Shown here piece after piece: positions 1 to 9,144 of a stretch of 64,000 nucleotides of DNA. The notes under the pieces were generated by a model. The model ran no database searches, had not been told where the DNA came from, and was given only the letters and a program-made list of their open reading frames with translations. The stretch covers positions 779,343 to 843,342 of the forward strand of contig CAVVIT010000006.1 of the NCBI GenBank assembly GCA_963748405.1, written 5' to 3'. The position numbers and the translations under genes are program-made. Numbering within the stretch: position 1 is the stretch's first letter; each line of letters begins with the position of its first letter. This DNA comes from Fen-1273 sp963748405 (GTDB lineage Bacteria > Bacteroidota > Ignavibacteria > UBA10030 > UBA6906).

Positions 1-33
1 CGGCGCGATGCTCTGAAAGGCTCTCCCCCCTTC

Positions 34-513
34 TCACTTCCTCTCGTAGTACCCCGTCATCGATGTCTCGGCCATGCTCTTCCCTTCGATCGCTCTCAGG
101 AACGCCGAGAGAAGGGTGTCCTTCCCGAGGGGGAGCGACGGAACGTCGAGGGCGTACAGCGTCGCGACGTACGGGTGCGGCCCCGAACCTTTCGGCGGAG
201 CGGGTCCGCCGTACCCCAACTCGTTGTAGGAATTCAGGAGCTCCCTGGCGGGGGACGGGATCTTCCCCGTCCCGGAGGCTCCCTCCCGGAGCGTCCGCTC
301 CTGGAACGGTATGTCGATGATGAACCAGTGAACCCAATTGTTCGCCACCGGATGGGGGTCGACGATTGAAAGCGCGAACGATTTCGTCTCCCGGGGCGGA
401 TCCTCCCACGTGAAAGCCGGGGAGACGTTCTTCCCCCCGGCGACCGAACGGTGCGCGTACACCGTGCCGATCACGGCGCCGTCGGCGTACGAAACGCACT
501 TTAATCGGAACAT
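34..513 (-). CDS. YbhB/YbcL-type PEBP (Raf kinase inhibitor-like) protein
   Basis: This is a 159-residue cytosolic protein of the phosphatidylethanolamine-binding family, whose bacterial members bind small anions or ligands and have no settled role. Family signatures are visible: SPAFTWEDPP (31-40), DPHPVANNWVHW (52-63) and GPHPY (111-115), which line the ligand pocket. Two ATGs lie six bases apart. The second (513) has AGGAGG six bases upstream, while the first (519) abuts that Shine-Dalgarno, so 513 is preferred. It follows hemL by 16 bases and is probably the last gene of the heme operon. No link to heme synthesis is known for the family, so the location may simply be co-transcription. Confidence 0.85.
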   Translation of the reverse strand: MFRLKCVSYADGAVIGTVYAHRSVAGGKNVSPAFTWEDPPRETKSFALSIVDPHPVANNWVHWFIIDIPFQERTLREGASGTGKIPSPARELLNSYNELGYGGPAPPKGSGPHPYVATLYALDVPSLPLGKDTLLSAFLRAIEGKSMAETSMTGYYERK

Positions 514-529
514 GTGCATCCTCCTGTTC

Positions 530-1834
530 TCATCTGAACGCTTCCCGGAGCGCCTCGCGGTTCGCCTCGATCGTCCGGGCGATGTCCTCGTCCGTGTGTG
601 CGGCCGAAACGAATCCGGCCTCGAACTGCGAAGGGGCGATGGCGATCCCGCGGCGGAGCATTCCCCGGAAGTAGGCGGCGAACCTCGCCGTATCGGATGC
701 GATCGCCCCGGCGTAGTCACGCACGCGCGAGGGGGTAAAAAAGAGGGTCGACATGGATCCCGCCCGGTTCTGCGTCAGCGGGAGGCCCATCGCGCGTATC
801 GTCTCCGCGATCCCTTCCTCCAGCGCGCGTGATGTTCGTTCCAGCCGGTCATACAGGCCGGGATCGGCCGCCAGTATCCGGAGCGTCTCGAGACCCGCAG
901 TCATCGCCAGGGGGTTCCCGGAGAGCGTCCCGGCCTGGTAGACGGGGCCCGCGGGCGCGATGAGCGACATGATCTCCCGCGTGCCGCCGTACGCGCCGAC
1001 CGGCAGCCCCCCGCCGATGATCTTTCCGAGCGTCGTCAGGTCGGGTTTCACCCCGTACCGCTCCTGCGCGCCTCCGGGTGCGAGCCTGAACCCTGTCATG
1101 ACCTCGTCGAATATGAGGAGGGCCCCCGAGGCCGTACAGAGGCGCCGGAGGCCTTCAAGGAACCCGTCGTCCGGAAGAACGCACCCCATGTTCCCGACGA
1201 CCGGTTCGACGATGACCGCCGCCACTTCGCCGGCGTGCCGTTCCAGCAGCGCCGCCACGGAGCCCGGGTCGTTGAACGAGGCGGTCAGCGTGAGCGCGGC
1301 GACCGCCTGCGGGACCCCGGGGCTGTCGGGGACGCTCAGCGTCATCGCGCCGGAGCCCGCCCTGATGAGGAACGCGTCGGCGTGCCCGTGGTAGCACCCC
1401 TCGAACTTGATGACCTTCTCACGCTTCGTATACGCGCGCGCAAGCCTGAGCGCGCTCATCGTCGCCTCGGTGCCCGAGTTCACCATCCGGACCATCTCGA
1501 CGGAGGGGATCATCCGCGTGATGAGCTCGGCCAGGCTCACCTCCAGGGCGGTCGGCGCGCCGAAGCTCGTCCCCGAGGCGGCGGCGCGCGTCACCGCGTC
1601 GATCACGCGCTCGTGGGCGTGTCCCAGGATCATCGGCCCCCACGAGCCGACGTAGTCGATGTATTCGTTCCCGTCCACGTCCCGTATCCGGGCGCCTTTC
1701 GCCCCCGCGATGAACACCGGGGAACACCCGACCGAGCGGAAGGCGCGGACCGGGGAATTCACCCCCCCGGGGATGAGCTCGAGGGCCCGCGCGAACAGGA
1801 GATCGGATTTTGTCGTCTTCGGGGCGTCCGTCAC
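530..1834 (-). CDS. hemL: Glutamate-1-semialdehyde 2,1-aminomutase
   Basis: HemL converts glutamate-1-semialdehyde to 5-aminolevulinate, the second step of the C5 heme route, in the cytosol with PLP. The 434 residues match the usual family length. The N-terminal ELIPGGVNSPVRAF, NSGTEATMSALRLAR, the FDEVMTGFR aspartate motif and the PLP-binding lysine K271 in LGKIIGGGLPVGAYGG are all present. The start is GTG at 1834, which overlaps the hemB stop as GTGA, so translation is probably coupled to hemB. HemA, the enzyme that supplies its unstable substrate, is about 10 kb upstream in the same operon. Confidence 0.95.
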   Translation of the reverse strand: MTDAPKTTKSDLLFARALELIPGGVNSPVRAFRSVGCSPVFIAGAKGARIRDVDGNEYIDYVGSWGPMILGHAHERVIDAVTRAAASGTSFGAPTALEVSLAELITRMIPSVEMVRMVNSGTEATMSALRLARAYTKREKVIKFEGCYHGHADAFLIRAGSGAMTLSVPDSPGVPQAVAALTLTASFNDPGSVAALLERHAGEVAAVIVEPVVGNMGCVLPDDGFLEGLRRLCTASGALLIFDEVMTGFRLAPGGAQERYGVKPDLTTLGKIIGGGLPVGAYGGTREIMSLIAPAGPVYQAGTLSGNPLAMTAGLETLRILAADPGLYDRLERTSRALEEGIAETIRAMGLPLTQNRAGSMSTLFFTPSRVRDYAGAIASDTARFAAYFRGMLRRGIAIAPSQFEAGFVSAAHTDEDIARTIEANREALREAFR

Positions 1835-2835
1835 CGCTTCCCCCGCAGGACGTTCGTCGCCGCCTTCGCAAAGTAGGTCAGTATCAGGTCCGCCCCGGCT
1901 CTCTTGATGGCGGTCAGCATTTCCATCATCACCCGCTCTTCGTCGATCCAGCCCATGCGGGCGGCGGCCTTGACCATCGCGTACTCGCCGCTGACGTTGT
2001 ACGCCGCGGTGGGCATGCCGAAACGCTGTTTCACCCTGTACAGCACGTCGAGGTAGGGCATGGCCGGCTTCACCATGACGATGTCCGCACCCTCGGCCAC
2101 GTCCTGCGCGACCTCGCGGAGCGCCTCGTCGGAATTTGCCGGGTCCATCTGGTGCGAGCGCCTGTCGCCGAATTTCGGCGTGCTCTCCGCCGCCTCGCGG
2201 AACGGGCCGTAAAATCCCGACGCATATTTCGCCGCGTAGGACATGACGGGGACGTTCGGGAACCCCTGCCCGTCGAGGGCGCGGCGGATCGCCCCGACGC
2301 GGCCGTCGAACATGTCGGACGGGGCGACCATGTCGGCCCCGGCGCCGGCGTGCGAGAGCGCCTCGCGCACCAGGAGCTCGACGGACTCGTCGTTCACGAT
2401 CTCGTCCCCCCGCACGATGCCGCAGTGCCCGTGGGACGTGTACTCGCAGAGGCAGACGTCGGTGATCAGGTACAGAGCGGGGACTTCCTTCTTCACCGCC
2501 CTGAGCGCCTGCTGGACGACGCCGTGGTCGTCGTACGCGCCCGAGCCCACGTCGTCTTTCGCCTCCGGAATGCCGAAGAATATCACGGCGGGAATCCCCA
2601 TCGCATGGACGTCGGCGCATTCGCGGACGATCGCATCGACGGACATCTGGTACACGCCGGGCATCGAGGAAACCTCTTTCTTCACGTTCGATCCGGGAAC
2701 GACGAAGAGCGGATAGATGAAATCTTCCGGCGCGAGCCGGGTTTCCCGGACCATCGACCGGAGCGTCTCCGTCATGCGGAGGCGGCGGAGGCGGGCGGCG
2801 GGGAATGGTGCGACGTTCGATTCGACGATGTTCAT
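1831..2835 (-). CDS. hemB: Delta-aminolevulinic acid dehydratase (porphobilinogen synthase)
   Basis: HemB condenses two 5-aminolevulinate molecules to porphobilinogen. The 334 residues carry the active-site segments PSDMFDGRVGAIR, YAAKYASGFYGPF (first Schiff-base lysine) and MVKPAMPYLD (second lysine). The metal segment DVCLCEYTSHGHCG keeps three cysteines in the C-x-C...GHC arrangement, which marks the zinc-dependent class rather than the Mg/Asp class. The start at 2835 has AAGGTGA about six bases upstream. It lies 10 bases after hemG and overlaps hemL by four bases. Confidence 0.96.
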   Translation of the reverse strand: MNIVESNVAPFPAARLRRLRMTETLRSMVRETRLAPEDFIYPLFVVPGSNVKKEVSSMPGVYQMSVDAIVRECADVHAMGIPAVIFFGIPEAKDDVGSGAYDDHGVVQQALRAVKKEVPALYLITDVCLCEYTSHGHCGIVRGDEIVNDESVELLVREALSHAGAGADMVAPSDMFDGRVGAIRRALDGQGFPNVPVMSYAAKYASGFYGPFREAAESTPKFGDRRSHQMDPANSDEALREVAQDVAEGADIVMVKPAMPYLDVLYRVKQRFGMPTAAYNVSGEYAMVKAAARMGWIDEERVMMEMLTAIKRAGADLILTYFAKAATNVLRGKR

Positions 2836-2845
2836 GGTTTCACCT

Positions 2846-4249
2846 TCACGGTTGTTGTGGTTTCCCGGAGCCGGCGGCGATCCGGCGTGCGAGCTTCTCC
2901 CCGCTCATCAGACAGTCTCCCACCGCTATTCCCCCCCTGTAGTTCCCGCAAAGATAGAGACCGGGGACGTTCTTCTCCAGGGCCGCCATTTCGTCGACGA
3001 GCGCGAGATGCCCGGGGGCGTACTGGGGGATGGCCTTCTCCCAGCGGAAGATCTTCACGTACACGGGATCCGCGCGGAGCCCCATGAGCGTTCGGAGCTC
3101 GCCGGTCACCAGCGCCCTGAGCGCGCCGTCGTCGAGCCGGGCGAGCTCCGGCTGCCGCGATCCGCCGACGAACGTCGTCAGCGCGGCGTGCCCTTCAGGC
3201 GCCCTTCCCGGAAAAAGCGCGGAGGACCAGATCGTCCCGAGTATGGCGCGCTTCTCTTTCCCGGGAATCAGGAACCCGAACCCGTCGAGCGCCCTCCCCA
3301 GGTCGGACGTGCGGAATCCCGCAAAGACCTCCGCCACGGGGGGATAGAAGATACCGCCGAGCGCGCCGGCCAGCGGCGCCGAGAACGGCCTGACGAATTT
3401 CTCCGCCCTGTGCGCCGGCACGGCGATGACGACGCACGGGGCTTCGAGTGAGTCCTCCCGGCCGTCTTCGCGGAACCGGACGATGAATGAAGGGGACGAT
3501 CCCCCCCGTTCGTTCTTCTCGACTGCAGTCGCCTCGCAACCGAGCCGGAGGTCGGGCCCGAGAAACCGGCCCAGCGCGCCGGGGAAGGTCTGCATCCCTT
3601 CGCGGAACGAGAACATCCGGGCCCGGTCTTTCGCTTTTTCCGCCCGGTTCCTCCTTTCGCGGGCCCCGCCGACCATCCCGCGCACGAGGCCGCCGTATTT
3701 CTCCTCAAGCGCGTAGAGCTTCGGGAACGCCGCCCGCACGGAAAGCCGCTCGGGGTCCCCCGCGAAGACCCCGGCGACGAACGGGTTGATCGCGTAGTCA
3801 AGGAATTCTCCGCCGAGACGGCGCCGGACGAACTCCGCCACGGTTTCTTCGGTCTTCGCCCTGCCGACGAGCGGTTCCTTCAGGAGCCTGAGCTTCCCGG
3901 GGAGGCTCCAGAGCCGCGAGGAGAGGAACGCGCCCGGGGACGCCGGCAGCGGATGGAGGACCGCGTCCCTGAGTATGTATCTCCTGTCCGAAGCGGGATC
4001 GGCGTACAGCCGCTCTCCCGTGATCCCGAGACCTTCGAACATTTCACCGAAGAGAGGAGTCGTTTCCAGCGCGCTGTTCGGGCCGGTCTCCACCATCCAG
4101 CCCCCCTCCTTCACCGTCCGCATCGTGCCGCCGGGGGCGTCCCCCTGGTCGATCACCGTGACGCGGAGCCCGGCCTTCCTGAGAAAATACGCCACGGTGA
4201 GCCCGGAGATGCCGGCCCCGACGATGACGGCGTCGCCCGGAGTGCTCAT
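2846..4249 (-). CDS. hemG: FAD-dependent protoporphyrinogen/coproporphyrinogen oxidase (HemG/HemY type)
   Basis: This 467-residue flavoprotein of the oxygen-dependent HemY family oxidises a porphyrinogen to the porphyrin. The N-terminal dinucleotide fold reads VGAGISGLTVAYFLRKAG, followed by DQGDAPGGTMRT and VETGPNSAL. The C-terminal FAD-binding end reads YLCGNYRGGIAVGDCLMSG. The ATG overlaps the hemH stop as ATGA. Whether the substrate is protoporphyrinogen IX or coproporphyrinogen III cannot be told from sequence: the operon holds neither hemF/hemN (classical route) nor hemQ (coproporphyrin route). The neighbours make a role in heme synthesis secure. Confidence 0.92.
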   Translation of the reverse strand: MSTPGDAVIVGAGISGLTVAYFLRKAGLRVTVIDQGDAPGGTMRTVKEGGWMVETGPNSALETTPLFGEMFEGLGITGERLYADPASDRRYILRDAVLHPLPASPGAFLSSRLWSLPGKLRLLKEPLVGRAKTEETVAEFVRRRLGGEFLDYAINPFVAGVFAGDPERLSVRAAFPKLYALEEKYGGLVRGMVGGARERRNRAEKAKDRARMFSFREGMQTFPGALGRFLGPDLRLGCEATAVEKNERGGSSPSFIVRFREDGREDSLEAPCVVIAVPAHRAEKFVRPFSAPLAGALGGIFYPPVAEVFAGFRTSDLGRALDGFGFLIPGKEKRAILGTIWSSALFPGRAPEGHAALTTFVGGSRQPELARLDDGALRALVTGELRTLMGLRADPVYVKIFRWEKAIPQYAPGHLALVDEMAALEKNVPGLYLCGNYRGGIAVGDCLMSGEKLARRIAAGSGKPQQP

Positions 4250-5220
4250 GACGCCACCGTGCGGACGACGAGATCCCTGAGCGCAGCGATGAACCCGGGG
4301 GCGGTATGAAGGGCGGGGGACATGTCGAAATACCGGATGCCGAGGCGCTTCGCTTCCGCGCGGGCCTCGATGTTGATCTCCCAGAGCGTCTCCGAATGAT
4401 CAGAGACGAACGCCACGGGGATGACGATAACGTGCGAGACCCCCTCCCCTGCCAGCCTTTCGATCGTGGCGTCGAGCGAGGGCTCAAGCCAGCGCTGGGG
4501 TCCGACCTTACTCTGGAAACAGAGGTGGTGCGGAAGGCCGAATCCCCCCTCGCGTACCACCGCGGCGTACGTCCTCTCGATGTGCGATTTGTACGGGTCC
4601 CCCCCCTTCACGAGGCTCACCGGCGTTCCGTGGGCGCTGAAGACGAGATGGACGGCATGCCGCTCGGCCCCGGGAACGCGCCTGAGCGCGATCCCGATGT
4701 TCCTCACGATCGCCCCGATGTAGAGGGGATGCTCGCAGTACTCCGTGACGGACCTGGTGCGAAAGGCCATTGCCCGCGTCACGCGCTCCCATTCCCTCAA
4801 GCTCGATCCGGTGGTGGTCTTCGAATAGTGCGGGTAGAGGGGGAGGAGGACGACGTCCTCGACTCCCTCGCGCGCGAGCGCGCGCACCGCCTCCTCCGTC
4901 GCCGGATGCCAGTACCTCATCGCCACGACGACCCGCGCGTCGACGTCGGGCCCGAGCGCTCTCTGGAGCGCTCCGGCCTGGCGCACCGTCAGCTTCAGGA
5001 TCGGCGACCGGCCGCCGATCCTCCGGTAGTACTCACGGACCCGGGGCGCGCGCCTGCGGGCAATGATGCGGGCCAGAGTGCGGCGGAAGAGGAACGCCAG
5101 CGGGAGATCGATGATATCGGGATCCGTGAAGAGGTTGTAAAGGAACCCCTCGACGCTTTCAAGCGCATCCGGACCACCGAGCTGCAGGAGCACGACGCCG
5201 AGCGGCTTTCCTTTTCCCAT
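4246..5220 (-). CDS. hemH: Ferrochelatase
   Basis: HemH inserts ferrous iron into the porphyrin, the last or second-last step of heme synthesis. The 324-residue protein has the N-terminal VVLLQLGGPDALESV, the catalytic-histidine motif FSAHGTPVSLV and the distal IPVAFVSDHSETLWEINIE that carries the metal-site acidic residues. The start at 5220 is chosen because GGAGG lies five bases upstream and the family begins here; an in-frame ATG at 5283 would run into the kinase gene. It sits 13 bases after the hybrid kinase and overlaps hemG by four bases. Confidence 0.95.
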   Translation of the reverse strand: MGKGKPLGVVLLQLGGPDALESVEGFLYNLFTDPDIIDLPLAFLFRRTLARIIARRRAPRVREYYRRIGGRSPILKLTVRQAGALQRALGPDVDARVVVAMRYWHPATEEAVRALAREGVEDVVLLPLYPHYSKTTTGSSLREWERVTRAMAFRTRSVTEYCEHPLYIGAIVRNIGIALRRVPGAERHAVHLVFSAHGTPVSLVKGGDPYKSHIERTYAAVVREGGFGLPHHLCFQSKVGPQRWLEPSLDATIERLAGEGVSHVIVIPVAFVSDHSETLWEINIEARAEAKRLGIRYFDMSPALHTAPGFIAALRDLVVRTVAS

Positions 5221-5233
5221 GCGCGCCTCCGCC

Positions 5234-8047
5234 TCAATCGCCCGGGGAATCGAGTATCCTGCGGACGGCGGACGCAAGATCATCGATGCGGTACGGCTTC
5301 TGGACGAACGCCTTCACACCCATCGCGAGCATCTGGCGGGCCCGTTCGTCCTCGGAATAGCCGGTGGAAAGAATGGCGCGGACGCCCGGATTCAGTTCTT
5401 TCAGCATTTCGAACGTCTCCCTCCCTCCCATCCCCGGCATGGTCATGTCGAGTATCACCAGATCGATTGCCGATCCCCGCGTCCTGTAGATTTCGACCGC
5501 CTCGAAACCGGTGGCCGCCGCGAGGACGTTGTAGCCGATCTCCTCCAGGATGTCCCTCACGAGGAACCGGATCGTCTCCTCGTCGTCGACGACGAGTATC
5601 GTCTCCTGTCCCCCTTGCGGGCGGGGCGCGGCCTCGGGAGCCTTCCGGGCCGCCTTGTCCACGGCCGGGATGTAGACGGAGAACGTCGTCCCCTCCCCCA
5701 TTTCGCTCTCGACGTTAATGAACCCGTTATGGTTCTTGACGATCCCGTACACCGTCGCCAGTCCGAGACCCGTTCCCTTCCCCTTTTCCTTCGTGGTGAA
5801 GAACGGGTCGAAGATCTTCCCGCGTATCGCCCTGTCGATCCCCACGCCGGTATCGGCGATGTCGATGCGCACGAACGGTCCCCTGCGCCCCTCCGGCACG
5901 GAGCGGAGGAACTCGTCCGGCGAGGCGAGCCGGGCGGTCGTGATCGTCAGGTCGCCGCCGCCGGGCATCGCGTCCCGCGCGTTGACGCAGAGATTCATCA
6001 GGACCTGCTGCATCTGGGAGGAGTCGGCCTCGATCACGGGGGACGAAGTATCGAGCCGCGTCTCGACGACGATGTTCTTTTCAATGGTCCCCCGCAGAAG
6101 GTCCGCGGTCTCGATGACGAGGTCGTTGATATAGAGCGGCCCGACGACGTACTTCCCGCCGCGCGCGAAGCCCAGGAGCTGGCTCGTCAGCTCCGCCGCC
6201 CGGAGCGCGGACCGCTCGATGGTCTCCAGGTGCGGATAGATCCTGTCCTCTTTCGGGACCTGCGCCTTCACGAACGATGCGTACCCGAGAATTCCCCCCA
6301 GGATGTTGTTGAAGTCGTGCGCGATGCCCCCCGCGAGCAGCCCGATGCTCTCCATCTTCTGGGACTGGATGAGCTGCTCCTCGAGCCTTCGCCTGTCGGT
6401 CACGTCCTCCATCATCGCAACAACGTTGACGAGTTTCCCGTTCCGCTCGAGCACGGGGAACATGCGGACGTGGACCATCCGCTCCACACCGGAGAGCGGG
6501 AGCTCGCTGATGCCGCTCCGCGGGTCCACGGTGGTCACCGGGACGTCCACCGTCTCCCCCGCGAACGCCGCAGCGAACGCGTCGGCAAGCCCCATCCCCC
6601 GGACGAACGCGGAGTGGAACACGTTGAGCTTCCCGATGACCTGCGTCCTGCCGGGGGCGCCGAAGAGCCTCAGCCACGCCTCGTTGACGTCGACGAGGTT
6701 CCCGCGCGCGTCCAGCACCGTGACGGCAAGCGGCGTCTGATCGAGGATCCGGTTCAGGTTGTCGCGCGATTCCCGTATGGCTTCTTCAAGCCTCTTCCTC
6801 TCGGTGATGTCCCGCGCGACTCCCTGGATGCCGATCACGGTCCCTTCCTTGAGTATCGGCTTCTCGTTGATCTCCAGGAGCAGCGGCCTGCCGTCGGCGT
6901 GCCGCACCTCGCAGGTGTACGTGGGGGCGGCGACCCCCTCCCTGAGCGCGCGCACGGCGTGCTCGCGGACGCTGTCGTTGATGGGGCTTGAGGTGAGGAA
7001 ATCCCTGTACCGGGATTTCCAGTGTTCGGGAGGGAACCCGGTGATCTTCGCGACCGACGGGGAAATGTACGTGAAGACGCCCGCAGTGTCGTGGACATAG
7101 AAGAACATGTCCAGCGTCCCTTCGACGATGATCCGCAGGAGCTCTTCGGATGCCGCGAGCTTCACTTCCGTACGCTTCTGCTCGCTGATGTCGCGCACGA
7201 CGCAGAGGACCAGGTCCCTCCCGCCGAGCGTCACGAGGCAGGCATTGATCTCCGCGGGGACCGGCTTGCCCCTGCTCCGGAGGAATTCGATCGGGCCGTA
7301 CTCGGTGAACGAGCGCCGGACCGCCCTGAGGGCCTCGCGGTGCTTCCCGGCAACGGCCGGAACGTGGAGTGCGTAGACCGGCGTCCCTTTCAGCCTGGCG
7401 GGAGCGATGCCGGTCAGCCGCCCTGCCTGGGGGTTTGCATCGACGATCCTCCCGTCGGCGGGATCGAGGAGTATGACGCTCTCGGGGATCCCCAGGAGAA
7501 GCGACCTGTACATGCCGGAACCCTCTTCAAGGGCGCCCCGCTCCTCGTGATCGCGGAGGATTGATCCGACCTGCGAGGCGATGTCTCGCAGAAACCGGAG
7601 ATCGCCCCTCCCCCGGTGCACCCGGGCGCGCGATCCGATCGCGATGACCCCCCGGAGCCTTCCCCCCGCGTGAAGGGGAAGGATGGCGAGAGCGCCGAGC
7701 CCGAGAGAGCGGACACGGCGAGCGAGTGCGCTGCGGGCGCCGGGCTCGACGACGTGAACGCCGCCGGCGCGGAGTGAGCGCCGGGGAATGGTGATGCCGG
7801 GGATGAGCCCGTCACCCGGGGGGAGGGATGATCCTCCGGAGCGGGGCGCCGCCGGTTCGATGCGGACGAACGGGGAACCGGTCTCTTTCTTGAGCGTCCC
7901 GGCGATCCGGTCGAGCAGCCGGGGAAGGGGAATGCCGTCCGCGCGGAGACCGCCGAGCGCGGCAAGCGTCCGGAGCCGGACTTCGTCCGGGAAGAGGTCG
8001 TCCCGGCGGGCGGTCGCCCGGGCGGGACGCGTGAGGCGTGACGTCAT
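5234..8047 (-). CDS. Hybrid histidine kinase with GAF, three PAS and receiver domains
   Basis: This 937-residue protein has no membrane segment and should be a cytosolic sensor. In order it shows a GAF-like N-terminal region (about 30-165), three PAS domains (about 170-290, 295-410, 415-555) with typical DITERK/DVTDRR ends, a HisKA helix with phospho-acceptor H577 in GGIAHDFNNILGG, an ATPase domain with DTGVGI and GKGTGLGLATVYGI, and a C-terminal receiver whose phospho-acceptor is D867 in VILDMTMPGMGG. Its reading frame lies inside the heme operon between hemE and hemH, with only 51 and 13 bases on either side, and AAGGAA precedes the start. No separate output regulator adjoins it. Its signal and target are unknown; a redox, oxygen or heme-related cue is a guess from position only. 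Confidence 0.93.
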   Translation of the reverse strand: MTSRLTRPARATARRDDLFPDEVRLRTLAALGGLRADGIPLPRLLDRIAGTLKKETGSPFVRIEPAAPRSGGSSLPPGDGLIPGITIPRRSLRAGGVHVVEPGARSALARRVRSLGLGALAILPLHAGGRLRGVIAIGSRARVHRGRGDLRFLRDIASQVGSILRDHEERGALEEGSGMYRSLLLGIPESVILLDPADGRIVDANPQAGRLTGIAPARLKGTPVYALHVPAVAGKHREALRAVRRSFTEYGPIEFLRSRGKPVPAEINACLVTLGGRDLVLCVVRDISEQKRTEVKLAASEELLRIIVEGTLDMFFYVHDTAGVFTYISPSVAKITGFPPEHWKSRYRDFLTSSPINDSVREHAVRALREGVAAPTYTCEVRHADGRPLLLEINEKPILKEGTVIGIQGVARDITERKRLEEAIRESRDNLNRILDQTPLAVTVLDARGNLVDVNEAWLRLFGAPGRTQVIGKLNVFHSAFVRGMGLADAFAAAFAGETVDVPVTTVDPRSGISELPLSGVERMVHVRMFPVLERNGKLVNVVAMMEDVTDRRRLEEQLIQSQKMESIGLLAGGIAHDFNNILGGILGYASFVKAQVPKEDRIYPHLETIERSALRAAELTSQLLGFARGGKYVVGPLYINDLVIETADLLRGTIEKNIVVETRLDTSSPVIEADSSQMQQVLMNLCVNARDAMPGGGDLTITTARLASPDEFLRSVPEGRRGPFVRIDIADTGVGIDRAIRGKIFDPFFTTKEKGKGTGLGLATVYGIVKNHNGFINVESEMGEGTTFSVYIPAVDKAARKAPEAAPRPQGGQETILVVDDEETIRFLVRDILEEIGYNVLAAATGFEAVEIYRTRGSAIDLVILDMTMPGMGGRETFEMLKELNPGVRAILSTGYSEDERARQMLAMGVKAFVQKPYRIDDLASAVRRILDSPGD

Positions 8048-8098
8048 AGCCGTTCCTTCGGATCAGGATTCTCAGGTATCCTTCAGCACGCCCGCCCG

Positions 8099-9144
8099 CT
8101 ACTGTCCGCGGTGAAACGCAGGGCTCTCCTCGTGCACCGCGCGGACCATCGCCTGTGCGTGGTCCACCGGAACGTCGGGGAGTATGCCGTGTCCCAGGTT
8201 GAATATGTGGCCCGGACCGGGGCCGAACCTCCTCAGGATCGACCGGACTTCACTGCGAATGTTCTCCGGCGACGCATAAAGGTACGAAGGGTCGAGATTC
8301 CCCTGGAGCGCCACCCGGTCTCCCGCAACCTCGCGGGCGGCGCCGATATCCGCCGTCCAGTCGAGTCCCACGACGTCGGCCCCGATTGAGGCGAGCTCCC
8401 CGATCGCGTGCGCCGCTCCCTTGGAAAATACGATCACCGGGGCGTCCCCCTTCTGCATCCTGGCGACGATCCCGGCCATCGGGTCGAGGGAGAATTTCCT
8501 GTAGTGATCGGGAGCGAGAATTCCCCCCCACGTGTCGAAGATCTGTATCGCCTGGGCTCCCGCGGCGATCTGGGCCTCGCAGTACCTCCTGATCGTTTCG
8601 CCGAGCAGGTCGAGGAGCTCCGTGAGGAGGGCGGGCTCGTCAAGCATCATCGTCTTGATCTTTCTGAAGTCCCTGGACCCCCTCCCTCGATCATGTAGGA
8701 GGCGAGCGTCCACGGGGATCCCGTGAACCCGATCAGGGGAACCCTGCCGTTCAGCCCCCGGCGCGCCATGCCGATCGCGTCCATGACGAACCTGAGCTGG
8801 CGCTCGGGATCGACGGGATGGAGGCTCCTCAGGTCCGCCCGCGACCTGATCGGCGAGGGGAAACGGGGGCCCGACGCTTCCACCATCGTGAGATCCATCC
8901 CCATCGCGTCGGGGACAACAAGGATGTCGGAGAATATGATCGCGGCGTCGACGCCGAGGATGTCGACGGGCTGGATCGTGACCTCCGAGGCAAGCTCCGG
9001 GGTTTTGCACATCGTCAGAAAATCGTGACGGGCGCGCACCGCGCGGTACTCGGGGAGGTAACGCCCCGCCTGGCGCATCAGCCACACGGGGGTCGTATCG
9101 ACCGGCTGTCTCCTGCACGCGCGCAGGAAGAGATCGTTTGTCAT
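8099..9144 (-). CDS. hemE: Uroporphyrinogen decarboxylase, frameshifted in this sequence
   Basis: HemE decarboxylates uroporphyrinogen III to coproporphyrinogen III. The N-terminal half (start 9144, overlapping the hemD stop as ATGA) reads normally through PVWLMRQAGRYLPEYR, IIFSDILVVPDAMG and GFTGSPWTLASYMIEGGG. The rest (DFRKIKTMM, IFDTWGGIL, GLDWTADIG, LQGNLDPS, NLGHGILPDV) continues in another frame to the stop at 8099. The switch falls at the five-C run 8678-8682 (five Gs on the coding strand). Adding one base restores a 348-residue protein with every conserved segment, including the family's G-G-G-S/D-F-R junction. Because the gene is central to the surrounding heme operon and two other genes here share the same defect, a sequencing error is more likely than a real loss. 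Confidence 0.9.

Noticed and set aside
5219..6991. A 590-codon plus-strand open frame opposite the hybrid kinase
   Set aside because: No recognisable domain; the minus-strand kinase has complete domains in the same span.
8678..8682. Programmed frameshifting in hemE
   Set aside because: No stimulatory hairpin or slippery heptamer is evident, and two unrelated genes show the same homopolymer defect, so error is preferred.
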